64,000 bases of DNA, taken from assembly GCF_963082655.1 (NCBI RefSeq), contig NC_081555.1, positions 29,869,266 through 29,933,265 on the forward strand. The letters run 5' to 3'. The position numbers and the translations under genes are program-made. Shown in pieces: positions 44,604 to 57,648 of the stretch; position 1 is the stretch's first letter; each line of letters opens with the position of its first letter. The notes beneath the pieces are model-generated. The model had not been told where the DNA came from. It worked only from the letters and a program-made list of their open reading frames with translations, and made no database searches. The DNA is from Stomoxys calcitrans. Taxonomy: Eukaryota > Arthropoda > Insecta > Diptera > Muscidae.

Positions 44604-46775
44604 GTTTGAACTCAGGCATTCAGCGACAAAAGCACACATGGCTATGGCGCCCTGTGGTCATTTGAGAGAAACTAACCACCACACATGATCCCACGATTAA
44701 TAAATTGGTATTGTATGTCTTTGCTACATTTCAAATGAAAGGTACATGTCTTTGCTACACTTCATATAAAAGGTGATTGTCTTTGCTACATTAATTTTAT
44801 TTGGATGTAGCAAAGACATACACTTTGTTACTAAAATATAACTGAAAAGTAGTGTTTTCACTAACGTCATCTGGCATCCAAAAGGCACAATAGAATGTAC
44901 GTATTTTTTGACCAACGACATCTGCTAACCACTCCTTGCAACTAAATATAACTGAGAGATGCCATTTTTAGCAGCGACACCTGGCATCCAAAAGGCGACA
45001 CCTGGCATACACTATCTTTGCGTATTGTTTCTTTGATTGCACGGCCTTGACATCTTTTGTCTAACTAAAGAACTACAATGGTGGTTGTATAAAATAACAA
45101 AATTCAAGCAGAAAGTTCATGTCTTTGATAAACTAGTACTAGAATTGCAAGTCTTTGCTACATTTCAAATGAAGTGCTTGTCTTTAATAAAAAGTTTATT
45201 AACTACAATAATAAAATAATGGTTTGATTTTATATTAAACAATCCTATATTCAAAAAAAATTAATTTGTATTATTTTCTATGTATGTTTTTTTAGTCTAT
45301 AATTAACGAAAAACATCAACAAAAAAAAAACAAAAGTATTACATATCAAAATTACAAAATTAATTAAACAAAATAGACAACAAGGAAAAACAAATTCTTG
45401 GTGTTTCCCTCTTGAAAATAGTAGTCCATTGCGAGTTTTTAATTTCCTTCTTCATTTTTTGAACTTCCTGCTCGCACTGAACCACTTTTTCTCGGGCATC
45501 AGAAAGTTCAATCAACATTTTTTTCTGGCTCTCTTGCAGTTTGTAGTTTTCAAACCATAATTTTAAATTGGCTTGCCTTAATTTGTGGATTTCTTCCAAG
45601 AAATTATTCTTATTCACATCCATTTCCTTTCGTTTGGCTTCACTTATTATTATTTCCATTTCCTTATTACCTTTCCTTTTTTTCTTTTTTTTATTTTCTT
45701 TCCAATTACCTCTTCCTTAGGCTTCCACACAGGAATGAATGAAATCGTTTGGAAGCTCACCCTTTTATAGACTTTTTGTTTGTTATTTTTGTTGCCTTAG
45801 TAACATCATTTGACAGAAAAATATGAAAGATTAGTAGCTTTGTTCCGAATGTGTATTCAAATTAAGGAATATTAGGTCTGTTACGGAAAATTTAGCTAAA
45901 AATCAGAAAAATTTCCGGGCCTGGTCCCAAGATATTGGCCGACGAAAATATTTTTGATGCATTTTGCGAAAACTTTCTCATTGGGTCCCTCCGTTCGGCT
46001 CTGGAAGGATCATGTACAATTCTATTGTCGAACTATAAATATTGTGAGCGCTAGTTAGCAGTTGAGAGATGTTAGTTACATATGCGTCATAGTTCGCGTC
46101 AAATTTGATTTTGGAGGGTTTTGTGAGGGAAATTTGGACGATATATCAGAAAAATTTTTGTTTGTTGCATTAGTTGGAGCCTAGACGTCGACTCTTCGCA
46201 AAAGTATGCATTCATCTAGATATAGTGTTAACCAATAGGTGTGTGTAATCTCAAGACCCTAGGTGGTCCAGGTCTCGAGATAGAGGAAAATTCAACTAAA
46301 AATCAGAAACATTTTCTATGTTGGATTTGTTGAAAAATATACATCGAAAATCCACGATATTTAGCATGTATATAGATATAGTGATAGCCTATCTGTGGGT
46401 GTAATCTCAAGACCCTAGGCGGACAAAGTTCCATGATCTAGGAAAATTCGACCAATTAACTTTTTTTGCATTTTTCCAAATTTGCACGATCTTGATGAAA
46501 CTTTGCAAGTAAATAGAGGAAGTTCTTACCTATACGTCGATGTAAATCTCAAGACCCTAAGTGGTCCGGGCCCCGAGATATAGGCCGACGAAAATATTTT
46601 TGACGAATTTTGAGAAAAGTTTTTAATCGGCTCTTGGAAGGCTCATTTACAAGCTTATTGTCGAACTATATTTGGTGGGCGGTGGTTAGCAGTTGACAGA
46701 TGTGTCATAGCACGCGCCAAATTTGATTTTAGATGGTTTGGGCGGGAAAATTCGACGAAAAATTAGAAAAAAATT
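44604..46775 (+). repeat. Array unit 20
   Basis: 2,172 bp. Left part shares CAAATGAAG (G at 45171) with unit 19. Right half is ordinary haplotype A without a transposon. Ends with GGGCGGG. Confidence 0.95.
45360..45659 (-). CDS. Coiled-coil protein, unit 20 copy
   Basis: Protein identical to the unit 1 copy. Confidence 0.55.
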   Translation of the reverse strand: MEIIISEAKRKEMDVNKNNFLEEIHKLRQANLKLWFENYKLQESQKKMLIELSDAREKVVQCEQEVQKMKKEIKNSQWTTIFKRETPRICFSLLSILFN

Positions 46776-48950
46776 GTTTGAACTCAGGCATTCAGCGACA
46801 AAAGCACACATGGCTATGGCGCCCTGTGGTCATTAGAGAGAAACTAACCACCACACATGATCCCACGATTAATAAATTGGTATTGTATGCCTTTGCTACA
46901 TTTCAAATGAAAGGTACATGTCTTTGCTACACTTCGTATAAAAAGGTGTTTGTCTTTGCTACATTAATTTTATTTGGATGTAGCAAAGACATACACTTTG
47001 TTACTAAAATATAACTGAAAAGTAGTGTTTTCACTAACGTCATCTGGCATCCAAAAGGCACAATAGAATGTACGCATTTTTTGACCATCGACATCTGCTA
47101 ACCACTCCTTGTAACTAAATATAACTGAGAGATGCCATTTTTAGCAGCGACACCTGGCATCCAAAAGGCGACACCTGGCATACACTATCTTTGCGTATTG
47201 TTTCTTTGATTGCACGGCCTTGACATCTTTTGTCTAACTAAAGAACTACAATGGTGGTTGTATAAAATAACAAAATTCAAGCAGAAAGTTCATGTCTTTG
47301 ATAAACTAGTACTAGAACTGCAAGTCTTTGCTACATTTCAAATAAAGTGCTTGTCTTTAATAAAAAGTTTATTAACTACAATAATAAAATAATGGTTTGA
47401 TTTTATATTAAACAATCCTATATTCAAAAAAAAATTAATTTGTATTATTTTCTATGTATGTTTTTTTAGTCTATAATTAACGAAAAACATCAACAAAAAA
47501 AAAACAAAAGTATTACATATCAAAATTACAAAATTAATTAAACAAAATAGACAACAAGGAAAAACAAATTCTTGGTGTTTCCCTCTTGAAAATAGTAGTC
47601 CATTGCGAGTTTTTAATTTCCTTCTTCATTTTTTGAACTTCCTGCTCGCACTGAACCACTTTTTCTCGGGCATCAGAAAGTTCAATCAACATTTTTTTCT
47701 GGCTCTCTTGCAGTTTGTAGTTTTCAAACCATAATTTTAAATTGGCTTGCCTTAATTTGTGGATTTCTTCCAAGAAATTATTCTTATTCACATCCATTTC
47801 CTTTCGTTTGGCTTCACTTATTATTATTTCCATTTCCTTATTACCTTTCCTTTTTTTCTTTTTTTTATTTTCTTTCCAATTACCTCTTCCTTAGGCTTCC
47901 ACACAGGAATGAATGAAATCGTTTGGAAGCTCACCCTTTTATAGACTTTTTGTTTGTTATTTTTGTTGCCTTAGTAACATCATTTGACAGGAAAATATGA
48001 AAGATTAGTAGCTTTGTTCCGAATGTGTATTCAAATTAAGGAATATTAGGTCTGTTACGGAAAATTCAGCTAAAAATCAGAAAAATTTCCGGGCCTGGTC
48101 CCAAGATATTGGCCGACGAAAATATTTTTGATGCAGTTTGCGAAAACTTCCTTATTGGGGACCTCCGTTCGGCTCTGGAAGGCTCATGTACAATTCTATT
48201 GTCGAACTATATATATTGTGAGCGCTAGTTAGCAGTTGAGAGATGTTAGTTACATATGCGTCATAGTTCGCGTCAAATTTGATTTTGGAGGGTTTTGTGA
48301 GGGAAATTTGGACGATATATCAGAAAAATTTTGTTTGTTGCATTAGTTGGAGCCTAGACGTCGACTCTTCGCAAAAGTATGCATTCATCTAGATATAGTG
48401 TTAACCAATAGGTGTGTGTAATCTCAAGACCCTAGGTGGTCCAGGTCTCGAGATAGAGGAAAATTCAACTAAAAATCAGAAACATTTTCTATGTTGGATT
48501 TGTTGAAAAATATACATCGAAAATCCACGATATTTAGCATGTATATAGATATAGTGATAGCCTATCTGTGGGTGTAATCTCAAGACCCTAGGCGGACAAA
48601 GTTCCATGATCTAGGAAAATTCGACCAATTAACTTTTTTTGCATTTTTCCAAATTTGCACGATCTTGATGAAACTTTGCAAGTAAATAGAGAAAGTTCTT
48701 ACCTATACGTCGATGTAAATCTCAAGACCCTAAGTGGTCCGGGCCCCGAGATATAGGCCGACGAAAATATTTTTGACGAATTTTGAGAAAAGTTTTTAAT
48801 CGGCTCTTGGAAGGCTCATTTACAAGCTTAATGTCGAACTATATTTGGTGGGCGGTGGTTAGCAGTTGACAGATCTGTCATAGCACGCGCCAAATTTGAT
48901 TTTAGATGGTTTGCGCGGGAAAATTCGACGAAAAATTAGAGAAAAAAATA
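46776..48950 (+). repeat. Array unit 21
   Basis: 2,175 bp. Left end CATTAGAG type, right half haplotype B with CTGTTACGG, right end GCGCGGG. Confidence 0.95.
47534..47833 (-). CDS. Coiled-coil protein, unit 21 copy
   Basis: Protein identical to the unit 1 copy. Confidence 0.55.
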   Translation of the reverse strand: MEIIISEAKRKEMDVNKNNFLEEIHKLRQANLKLWFENYKLQESQKKMLIELSDAREKVVQCEQEVQKMKKEIKNSQWTTIFKRETPRICFSLLSILFN

Positions 48951-51124
48951 GTTTGAACTCAGGCATTCAGCGACAAAAGCACACATGGCTATGGCGCCCT
49001 GTGGTCATTTGAGAGAAACTAACCACCACACATGATCCCACGATTAATAAATTGGTATTGTATGTCTTTGCTACATTTCAAATGAAAGGTACATGTCTTT
49101 GCTACACTTCATATAAAAGGTGATTGTCTTTGCTACATTAATTTTATTTGGATGTAGCAAAGACATACACTTTGTTACTAAAATATAACTGAAAAGTAGT
49201 GTTTTCACTAACGTCATCTGGCATCCAAAAGGCACAATAGAATGTACGTATTTTTTGACCAACGACATCTGCTAACCACTCCTTGCAACTAAATATAACT
49301 GAGAGATGCCATTTTTAGCAGCGACACCTGGCATCCAAAAGGCGACACCTGGCATACACTATCTTTGCGTATTGTTTCTTTGATTGCACGGCCTTGACAT
49401 CTTTTGTCTAACTAAAGAACTACAATGGTGGTTGTATAAAATAACAAAATTCAAGCAGAAAGTTCATGTCTTTGATAAACTAGTACTAGAATTGCAAGTC
49501 TTTGCTACATTTCAAATAAAGTGCTTGTCTTTAATAAAAAGTTTATTAACTACAATAATAAAATAATGGTTTGATTTTATATTAAACAATCCTGTATTCA
49601 AAAAAAATTAATTTGTATTATTTTCTATGTATGTTTTTTTAGTCTATAATTAACGAAAAACATCAACAAAAAAAAAAACAAAAGTATTACATATCAAAAT
49701 TACAAAATTAATTAAACAAAATAGACAACAAGGAAAAACAAATTCTTGGTGTTTCCCTCTTGAAAATAGTAGTCCATTGCGAGTTTTTAATTTCCTTCTT
49801 CATTTTTTGAACTTCCTGCTCGCACTGAACCACTTTTTCTCGGGCATCAGAAAGTTCAATCAACATTTTTTTCTGGCTCTCTTGCAGTTTGTAGTTTTCA
49901 AACCATAATTTTAAATTGGCTTGCCTTAATTTGTGGATTTCTTCCAAGAAATTATTCTTATTCACATCCATTTCCTTTCGTTTGGCTTCACTTATTATTA
50001 TTTCCATTTCCTTATTACCTTTCCTTTTTTTCTTTTTTTTATTTTCTTTCCAATTACCTCTTCCTTAGGCTTCCACACAGGAATGAATGAAATCGTTTGG
50101 AAGCTCACCCTTTTATAGACTTTTTGTTTGTTATTTTTGTTGCCTTAGTAACATCATTTGACAGAAAAATATGAAAGATTAGTAGCTTTGTTCCGAATGT
50201 GTATTCAAATTAAGGAATATTAGGTCTGTTACGGAAAATTTAGCTAAAAATCAGAAAAATTTCCGGACCTGGTCCCAAGATATTGGCCGACGAAAATATT
50301 TTTGATGCATTTTGCGAAAACTTTCTCATTGGGTCCCTCCGTTCGGCTCTGGAAGGATCATGTACAATTCTATTGTCGAACTATAAATATTGTGAGCGCT
50401 AGTTAGCAGTTGAGAGATGTTAGTTACATATGCGTCATAGTTCGCGTCAAATTTGATTTTGGAGGGTTTTGTGAGGGAAATTTGGACGATATATCAGAAA
50501 AATTTTTGTTTGTTGCATTAGTTGGAGCCTAGACGTCGACTCTTCGCAAAAGTATGCATTCATCTAGATATAGTGTTAACCAATAGGTGTGTGTAATCTC
50601 AAGACCCTAGGTGGTCCAGGTCTCGAGATAGAGGAAAATTCAACTAAAAATCAGAAACATTTTCTATGTTGGATTTGTTGAAAAATATACATCGAAAATC
50701 CACGATATTTAGCATGTATATAGATATAGTGATAGCCTATCTGTGGGTGTAATCTCAAGACCCTAGGCGGACAAAGTTCCATGATCTAGGAAAATTCGAC
50801 CAATTAACTTTTTTTTGCATTTTTCAAAATTTGCACGATCTTGATGAAACTTTGCAAGTAAATAGAGGAAGTTCTTACCTATACGTCGATGTAAATCTCA
50901 AGACCCTAAGTGGTCCGGGCCCCGAGATATAGGCCGACGAAAATATTTTTGACGAATTTTGAGAGAAATTTTTAATCGGCTCTTGGAAGGCTCATTTACA
51001 AGCTTATTGTCGAACTATATTTGGTGGGCGGTGGTTAGCAGTTGACAGATGTGTCATAGCATGCGCCAAATTTGATTTTAGATGGTTTGGGCGGGAAAAT
51101 TCGACGAAAAATTAGAAAAAAATT
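48951..51124 (+). repeat. Array unit 22
   Basis: 2,174 bp. Left end CATTTGAG type, right half haplotype A. Private changes include CCGGACCTGG near 50265 and GAGAGAAATTT near 50961. Shares CCTGTATTC with unit 25. Confidence 0.95.
49708..50007 (-). CDS. Coiled-coil protein, unit 22 copy
   Basis: Protein identical to the unit 1 copy. Confidence 0.55.
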   Translation of the reverse strand: MEIIISEAKRKEMDVNKNNFLEEIHKLRQANLKLWFENYKLQESQKKMLIELSDAREKVVQCEQEVQKMKKEIKNSQWTTIFKRETPRICFSLLSILFN

Positions 51125-53296
51125 GTTTGAACTCAGGCATTCAGCGACAAAAGCACACATGGCTATGGCGCCCTGTGGTCATTAGAGAGAAACTAACCAC
51201 CACACATGATCCCACGATTAATAAATTGGTATTGTATGCCTTTGCTACATTTCAAATGAAAGGTACATGTCTTTGCTACACTTCGTATAAAAAGGTGATT
51301 GTCTTTGCTACATTAATTTTATTTGGATGTAGCAAAGACATACACTTTGTTACTAAAATATAACTGAAAAGTAGTGTTTTCACTAACGTCATCTGGCATC
51401 CAAAAGGCACAATAGAATGTACGCATTTTTTGACCATCGACATCTGCTAACCACTCCTTGTAACTAAATATAACTGAGAGATGCCATTTTTAGCAGCGAC
51501 ACCTGGCATCCAAAAGGCGACACCTGGCATACACTATCTTTGCGTATTGTTTCTTTGATTGCACGGCCTTGACATATTTTGTCTAACTAAAGAACTACAA
51601 TGGTGGTTGTATAAAATAACAAAATTCAAGCAGAAAGTTCATGTCTTTGATAAACTAGTACTAGAATTGCAAGTCTTTGCTACATTTCAAATAAAGTGCT
51701 TGTCTTTAATAAAAAGTTTATTAACTACAATAATAAAATAATGGTTTGATTTTATATTAAACAATCCTATATTCAAAAAAAATTAATTTGTATTATATTC
51801 TATGTATGTTTTTTTAGTCTATAATTAACGAAAAACATCAACAAAAAAAAAACAAAAGTATTACATATCAAAATTACAAAATTAATTAAACAAAATAGAC
51901 AACAAGGAAAAACAAATTCTTGGTGTTTCCCTCTTGAAAATAGTAGTCCATTGCGAGTTTTTAATTTCCTTCTTCATTTTTTGAACTTCCTGCTCGCACT
52001 GAACCACTTTTTCTCGGGCATCAGAAAGTTCAATCAACATTTTTTTCTGGCTCTCTTGCAGTTTGTAGTTTTCAAACCATAATTTTAAATTGGCTTGCCT
52101 TAATTTGTGGATTTCTTCCAAGAAATTATTCTTATTCACATCCATTTCCTTTCGTTTGACTTCACTTATTATTATTTCCATTTCCTTATTACCTTTCCTT
52201 TTTTTCTTTTTTTTATTTTCTTTCCAATTACCTCTTCCTTAGGCTTCCACACAGGAATGAATGAAATCGTTTGGAAGCTCACCCTTTTATAGACTTTTTG
52301 TTTGTTATTTTTGTTGCCTTAGTAACATCATTTGACAGGAAAATATGAAAGATTAGTAGCTTTGTTCCGAATGTGTATTCAAATTAAGGAATATTAGGTC
52401 TGTTACGGAAAATTCAGCTAAAAATCAGAAAAATTTCCGGGCCTGGTCCCAAGATATTGGCCGACGAAAATATTTTTGATGCAGTTTGCGAAAACTTCCT
52501 TATTGGGGACCTCCGTTCGGCTCTGGAAGGCTCATGTACAATTCTATTGTCGAACTATATATATTGTGAGCGCTAGTTAGCAGTTGAGAGATGTTAGTTA
52601 CATATGCGTCATAGTTCGCGTCAAATTTGATTTTGGAGGGTTTTGTGAGGGAAATTTGGACGATATATCAGAAAAATTTTGTTTGTTGCATTAGTTGGAG
52701 CCTAGACGTCGACTCTTCGCAAAAGTATGCATTCATCTAGATATAGTGTTAACCAATAGGTGTGTGTAATCTCAAGACCCTAGGTGGTCCAGGTCTCGAG
52801 ATAGAGGAAAATTCAACTAAAAATCAGAAACATTTTCTATGTTGGATTTGTTGAAAAATATACATCGAAAATCCACGATATTTAGCATGTATATAGATAT
52901 AGTGATAGCCTATCTGTGGGTGTAATCTCAAGACCCTAGGCGGACAAAGTTCCATGATCTAGGAAAATTCGACCAATTAACTTTTTTTGCATTTTTCCAA
53001 ATTTGCACGATCTTGATGAAACTTTGCAAGTAAATAGAGGAAGTTCTTACCTATACGTCGATGTAAATCTCAAGACCCTAAGTGGTCCGGGCCCCGAGAT
53101 ATAGGCCGACGAAAACATTTTTGACGAATTTTGAGAAAAGTTTTTAATCGGCTCTTGGAAGGCTCATTTACAAGCTTATTGTCGAACTATATTTGGTGGG
53201 CGGTGGTTAGCAGTTGACAGATGTGTCATAGCACGCGCCAAATTTGATTTTAGATGGTTTGGGCGGGAAAATTCGACGAAAAATTAGAAAAAAATT
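51125..53296 (+). repeat. Array unit 23
   Basis: 2,172 bp. Left end CATTAGAG type, right half haplotype B. Shares GACATATTTTG with unit 25. Its gene copy has one amino-acid change. Confidence 0.95.
51882..52181 (-). CDS. Coiled-coil protein, unit 23 copy (A8V)
   Basis: Single amino-acid change, Ala8 to Val, outside the coiled coil. It is the only missense difference among the intact copies. Confidence 0.55.
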   Translation of the reverse strand: MEIIISEVKRKEMDVNKNNFLEEIHKLRQANLKLWFENYKLQESQKKMLIELSDAREKVVQCEQEVQKMKKEIKNSQWTTIFKRETPRICFSLLSILFN

Positions 53297-55469
53297 GTTT
53301 GAACTCAGGCATTCAGCGACAAAAGCACACATGGCTATGGCGCCCTGTGGTCATTAGAGAGAAACTAACCACCACACATGATCCCACGATTAATAAATTG
53401 GTATTGTATGCCTTTGCTACATTTCAAATGAAAGGTACATGTCTTTGCTACACTTCGTATAAAAAGGTGATTGTCTTTGCTACATTAATTTTATTTGGAT
53501 GTAGCAAAGACATACACTTTGTTACTAAAATATAACTGAAAAGTAGTGTTTTGACTAACGTCATCTGGCATCCAAAAGGCACAATAGAATGTACGTATTT
53601 TTGACCAACGACATCTGCTAACCACTCCTTGCAACTAAATATAACTGAGAGATGCCATTTTTAGCAGCGACACCTGGCATCCAAAAGGCGACACCTGGCA
53701 TACACTATCTTTGCGTATTGTTTCTTTGATTGCACGGCCTTGACATCTTTTGTCTAACTAGAGAACTACAATGGTGGTTGTATAAAATAACAAAATTCAA
53801 GCAGAAAGTTCATGTCTTTGATAAACTAGTACTAGAATTGCAAGTCTTTGCTACATTTCAAATAAAGTGCTTGTCTTTAATAAAAAGTTTATTAACTACA
53901 ATAATAAAATAATGGTTTGATTTTATATTAAACAATCCTATATTCAAAAAAAATTAATTTGTATTATTTTCTATGTATGTTTTTTTAGTCTATAATTAAC
54001 GAAAAACATCAACAAAAAAAAACAAAAGTATTACATATCAAAATTACAAAATTAATTAAACAAAATAGACAACAAGGAAAAACAAATTCTTGGTGTTTCC
54101 CTCTTGAAAATAGTAGTCCATTGCGAGTTTTTAATTTCCTTCTTCATTTTTTGAACTTCCTGCTCGCACTGAACCACTTTTTCTCGGGCATCAGAAAGTT
54201 CAATCAACATTTTTTTCTGGCTCTCTTGCAGTTTGTAGTTTTCAAACCATAATTTTAAATTGGCTTGCCTTAATTTGTGGATTTCTTCCAAGAAATTATT
54301 CTTATTCACATCCATTTCCTTTCGTTTGGCTTCACTTATTATTATTTCCATTTCCTTATTACCTTTCCTTTTTTTCTTTTTTTTTATTTTCTTTCCAATT
54401 ACCTCTTCCTTAGGCTTCCACACAGGAATGAATGAAATCGTTTGGAAGCTCACCCTTTTATAGACTTTTTGTTTGTTATTTTTGTTGCCTTAGTAACATC
54501 ATTTGACAGGAAAATATGAAAGATTAGTAGCTTTGTTCCGAATGTGTATTCAAATTAAGGAATATTAGGTCTGTTACGGAAAATTTAGCTAAAAATCAGA
54601 AAAATTTCCGGGCCTGGTCCCAAGATATTGGCCGACGAAAATATTTTTGATGCATTTTGCGAAAACTTTCTCATTGGGTCCCTCCGTTCGGCTCTGGAAG
54701 GATCATGTACAATTCTATTGTCGAACTATAAATATTGTGAGCGCTAGTTAGCAGTTGAGAGATGTTAGTTACATATGCGTCATAGTTCGCGTCAAATTTG
54801 ATTTTGGAGGGTTTTGTGAGGGAAATTTGGACGATATATCAGAAAAATTTTTGTTTGTTGCATTAGTTGGAGCCTAGACGTCGACTCTTCGCAAAAGTAT
54901 GCATTCATCTAGATATAGTGTTAACCAATAGGTGTGTGTAATCTCAAGACCCTAGGTGGTCCAGGTCTCGAGATAGAGGAAAATTCAGCTAAAAATCAGA
55001 AACATTTTCTATGTTGGATTTGTTGAAAAATATACATCGAAAATCCACGATATTTAGCATGTATATAGATATAGTGATAGCCTAGACTGTGGGTGTAATC
55101 TCAAGACCCTAGGCGGACAAAGTTCCATGATCTAGGAAAATTCGACCAATTAACTTTTTTTGCATTTTTCCAAATTTGCACGATCTTGATGAAACTTTGC
55201 AAGTAAATAGAGGAAGTTCTTACCTATACGTCGATGTAAATCTCAAGACCCTAAGTGGTCCGGGCCCCGAGATATAGGCCGACGAAAATATTTTTGACGA
55301 ATTTTGAGAAAAGTTTTTAATCGGCTCTTGGAAGGCTCATTTACAAGCTTATTGTCGAACTATATTTGGTGGGCGGTGGTTAGCAGTTGACAGATGTGTC
55401 ATAGCACGCGCCAAATTTGATTTTAGATGGTTTGGGCGGGAAAATTCGACGAAAAATTAGAAAAAAATT
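53297..55469 (+). repeat. Array unit 24 (mosaic)
   Basis: 2,173 bp. Left end CATTAGAG type but with GTACGTATT and one T lost near 53600. GACAGGAAA (B-like) is followed by a haplotype A right half. Private CCTAGACTGTGGG near 55081. Confidence 0.95.
54052..54351 (-). CDS. Coiled-coil protein, unit 24 copy
   Basis: Protein identical to the unit 1 copy. The leader A-run again has the extra base seen in units 11 and 14 (frame open to 54453), probably an independent slippage because the rest of the unit is of a different type. Confidence 0.55.
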   Translation of the reverse strand: MEIIISEAKRKEMDVNKNNFLEEIHKLRQANLKLWFENYKLQESQKKMLIELSDAREKVVQCEQEVQKMKKEIKNSQWTTIFKRETPRICFSLLSILFN

Positions 55470-56227
55470 GTTTGAACTCAGGCATTCAGCGACAAAAGCA
55501 CACATGGCTATGGCGCCCTGTGGTCATTAGAGAGAAACTAACCACCACACATGATCCCACGATTAATAAATTGGTATTGTATGCCTTTGCTACATTTCAA
55601 ATGAAAGGTACATGTCTTTGCTACACTTCGTATAAAAAGGTGATTGTCTTTGCTACATTAATTTTATTTGGATGTAGCAAAGACATACACTTTGTTACTA
55701 AAATATAACTGAAAAGTAGTGTTTTCACTAACGTCATCTGGCATCCAAAAGGCACAATAGAATGTACGCATTTTTTGACCATCGACATCTGCTAACCACT
55801 CCTTGTAACTAAATATAACTGAGAGATGCCATTTTTAGCAGCGACACCTGGCATCCAAAAGGCGACACCTGGCATACACTATCTTTGCGTATTGTTTCTT
55901 TGATTGCACGGCCTTGACATATTTTGTCTAACTAAAGAACTACAATGGTGGTTGTATAAAATAACAAAATTCAAGCAGAAAGTTCATGTCTTTGATAAAC
56001 TAGTACTAGAATTGCAAGTCTTTGCTACATTTCAAATAAAGTGCTTGTCTTTAATAAAAAGTTTATTAACTACAATAATAAAATAATGGTTTGATTTTAT
56101 ATTAAACAATCCTGTATTCAAAAAAAATTAATTTGTATTATTTTCTATGTATGTTTTTTTAGTCTATAATTAACGAAAAACATCAACAAAAAAAAAAACA
56201 AAAGTATTACATATCAAAATTACAAAA

Positions 56228-56527
56228 TTAATTAAACAAAATAGACAACAAGGAAAAACAAATTCTTGGTGTTTCCCTCTTGAAAATAGTAGTCCATTGC
56301 GAGTTTTTAATTTCCTTCTTCATTTTTTGAACTTCCTGCTCGCACTGAACCACTTTTTCTCGGGCATCAGAAAGTTCAATCAACATTTTTTTCTGGCTCT
56401 CTTGCAGTTTGTAGTTTTCAAACCATAATTTTAAATTGGCTTGCCTTAATTTGTGGATTTCTTCCAAGAAATTATTCTTATTCACATCCATTTCCTTTCG
56501 TTTGGCTTCACTTATTATTATTTCCAT
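56228..56527 (-). CDS. Coiled-coil protein, unit 25 copy
   Basis: Protein identical to the unit 1 copy. Confidence 0.55.
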   Translation of the reverse strand: MEIIISEAKRKEMDVNKNNFLEEIHKLRQANLKLWFENYKLQESQKKMLIELSDAREKVVQCEQEVQKMKKEIKNSQWTTIFKRETPRICFSLLSILFN

Positions 56528-57096
56528 TTCCTTATTACCTTTCCTTTTTTTCTTTTTTTTATTTTCTTTCCAATTACCTCTTCCTTAGGCTTCCACACAG
56601 GAATGAATGAAATCGTTTGGAAGCTCACCCTTTTATAGACTTTTTGTTTGTTATTTTTGTTGCCTTAGTAACATCATTTGACAGGAAAATATGAAAGATT
56701 AGTAGCTTTGTTCCGAATGTGTATTCAAATTAAGGAATATTAGGTCTGTTACGGAAAATTTAGCTAAAAATCAGAAAAATTTCCGGGCCTGGTCCCAAGA
56801 TATTGGCCGACGAAAATATTTTTGATGCAGTTTGCGAAATCTTCCTTATTGGGGACCTCCGTTCGGCTCTGGAAGGCTCATGTACAATTCTATTGTCGAA
56901 CTATATATATTGTGAGCGCTAGTTAGCAGTTGAGAGATGTTAGTTACATATGCGTCATAGTTCGCGTCAAATTTGATTTTGGAGGGTTTTGTGAGGGAAA
57001 TTTGGACGATATATCAGAAAAATTTTGTTTGTTGCATTAGTTGGAGCCTAGACGTCGACTCTTCGCAAAAGTATGCATTCATCTAAATATAGTGTG

Positions 57097-57120
57097 TACA
57101 CACACCAATAGGTGTGTGTA
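57097..57120. repeat. Private 10-bp perfect inverted repeat in unit 25
   Basis: Arms 57097-57106 (TACACACACC) and 57111-57120 (GGTGTGTGTA) flank AATA. Other units have GTTAACCAATAGGTGTGTG here, an imperfect inverted repeat with only AACC/GGTG-like pairing. The left arm has been rewritten to match the right arm exactly. Confidence 0.85.
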
Positions 57121-57648
57121 ATCTCAAGACCCTAGGTGGTCCAGGTCTCGAGATAGAGGAAAATTCAACTAAAAATCAGAAACATTTTCTATGTTGGATT
57201 TGTTGAAAAATATACATCGAAAATCCACGATATTTAGCATGTATATAGATATAGTGATAGCCTATCTGTGGGTGTAATCTCAAGACCCTAGGCGGACAAA
57301 GTTCCATGATCTAGGAAAATTCGACCAATTAACTTTTATTGCATTTTTCCAAATTTGCACGATCTTGATGAAACTTTGCAAGTAAATAGAGGAAGTTCTT
57401 ACCTATACGTCGATGTAAATCTCAAGACCCTAAGTGGTCCGGGCCCCGAGATATAGGCCGACGAAAATATTTTTGACGAATTTTGAGAAAAGTTTTTAAT
57501 CGGCTCTTGGAAGGCTCATTTACAAGCTTATTGTCGAACTATATTTGGTGGGCGGTGGTTAGCAGTTGACAGATGTGTCATAGCACGCGCCAAATTTGAT
57601 TTTAGATGGTTTGGGCGGGAAAATTCGACGAAAAATTAGAAAAAAATT

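Larger units (their letters stand above)
55470..57648 (+). repeat. Array unit 25 (mosaic)
   Basis: 2,179 bp, the longest transposon-free unit. Right half haplotype B with an A-like TTTAGC. The extra bases include a private change that creates a perfect inverted repeat at 57097-57120. Confidence 0.95.
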
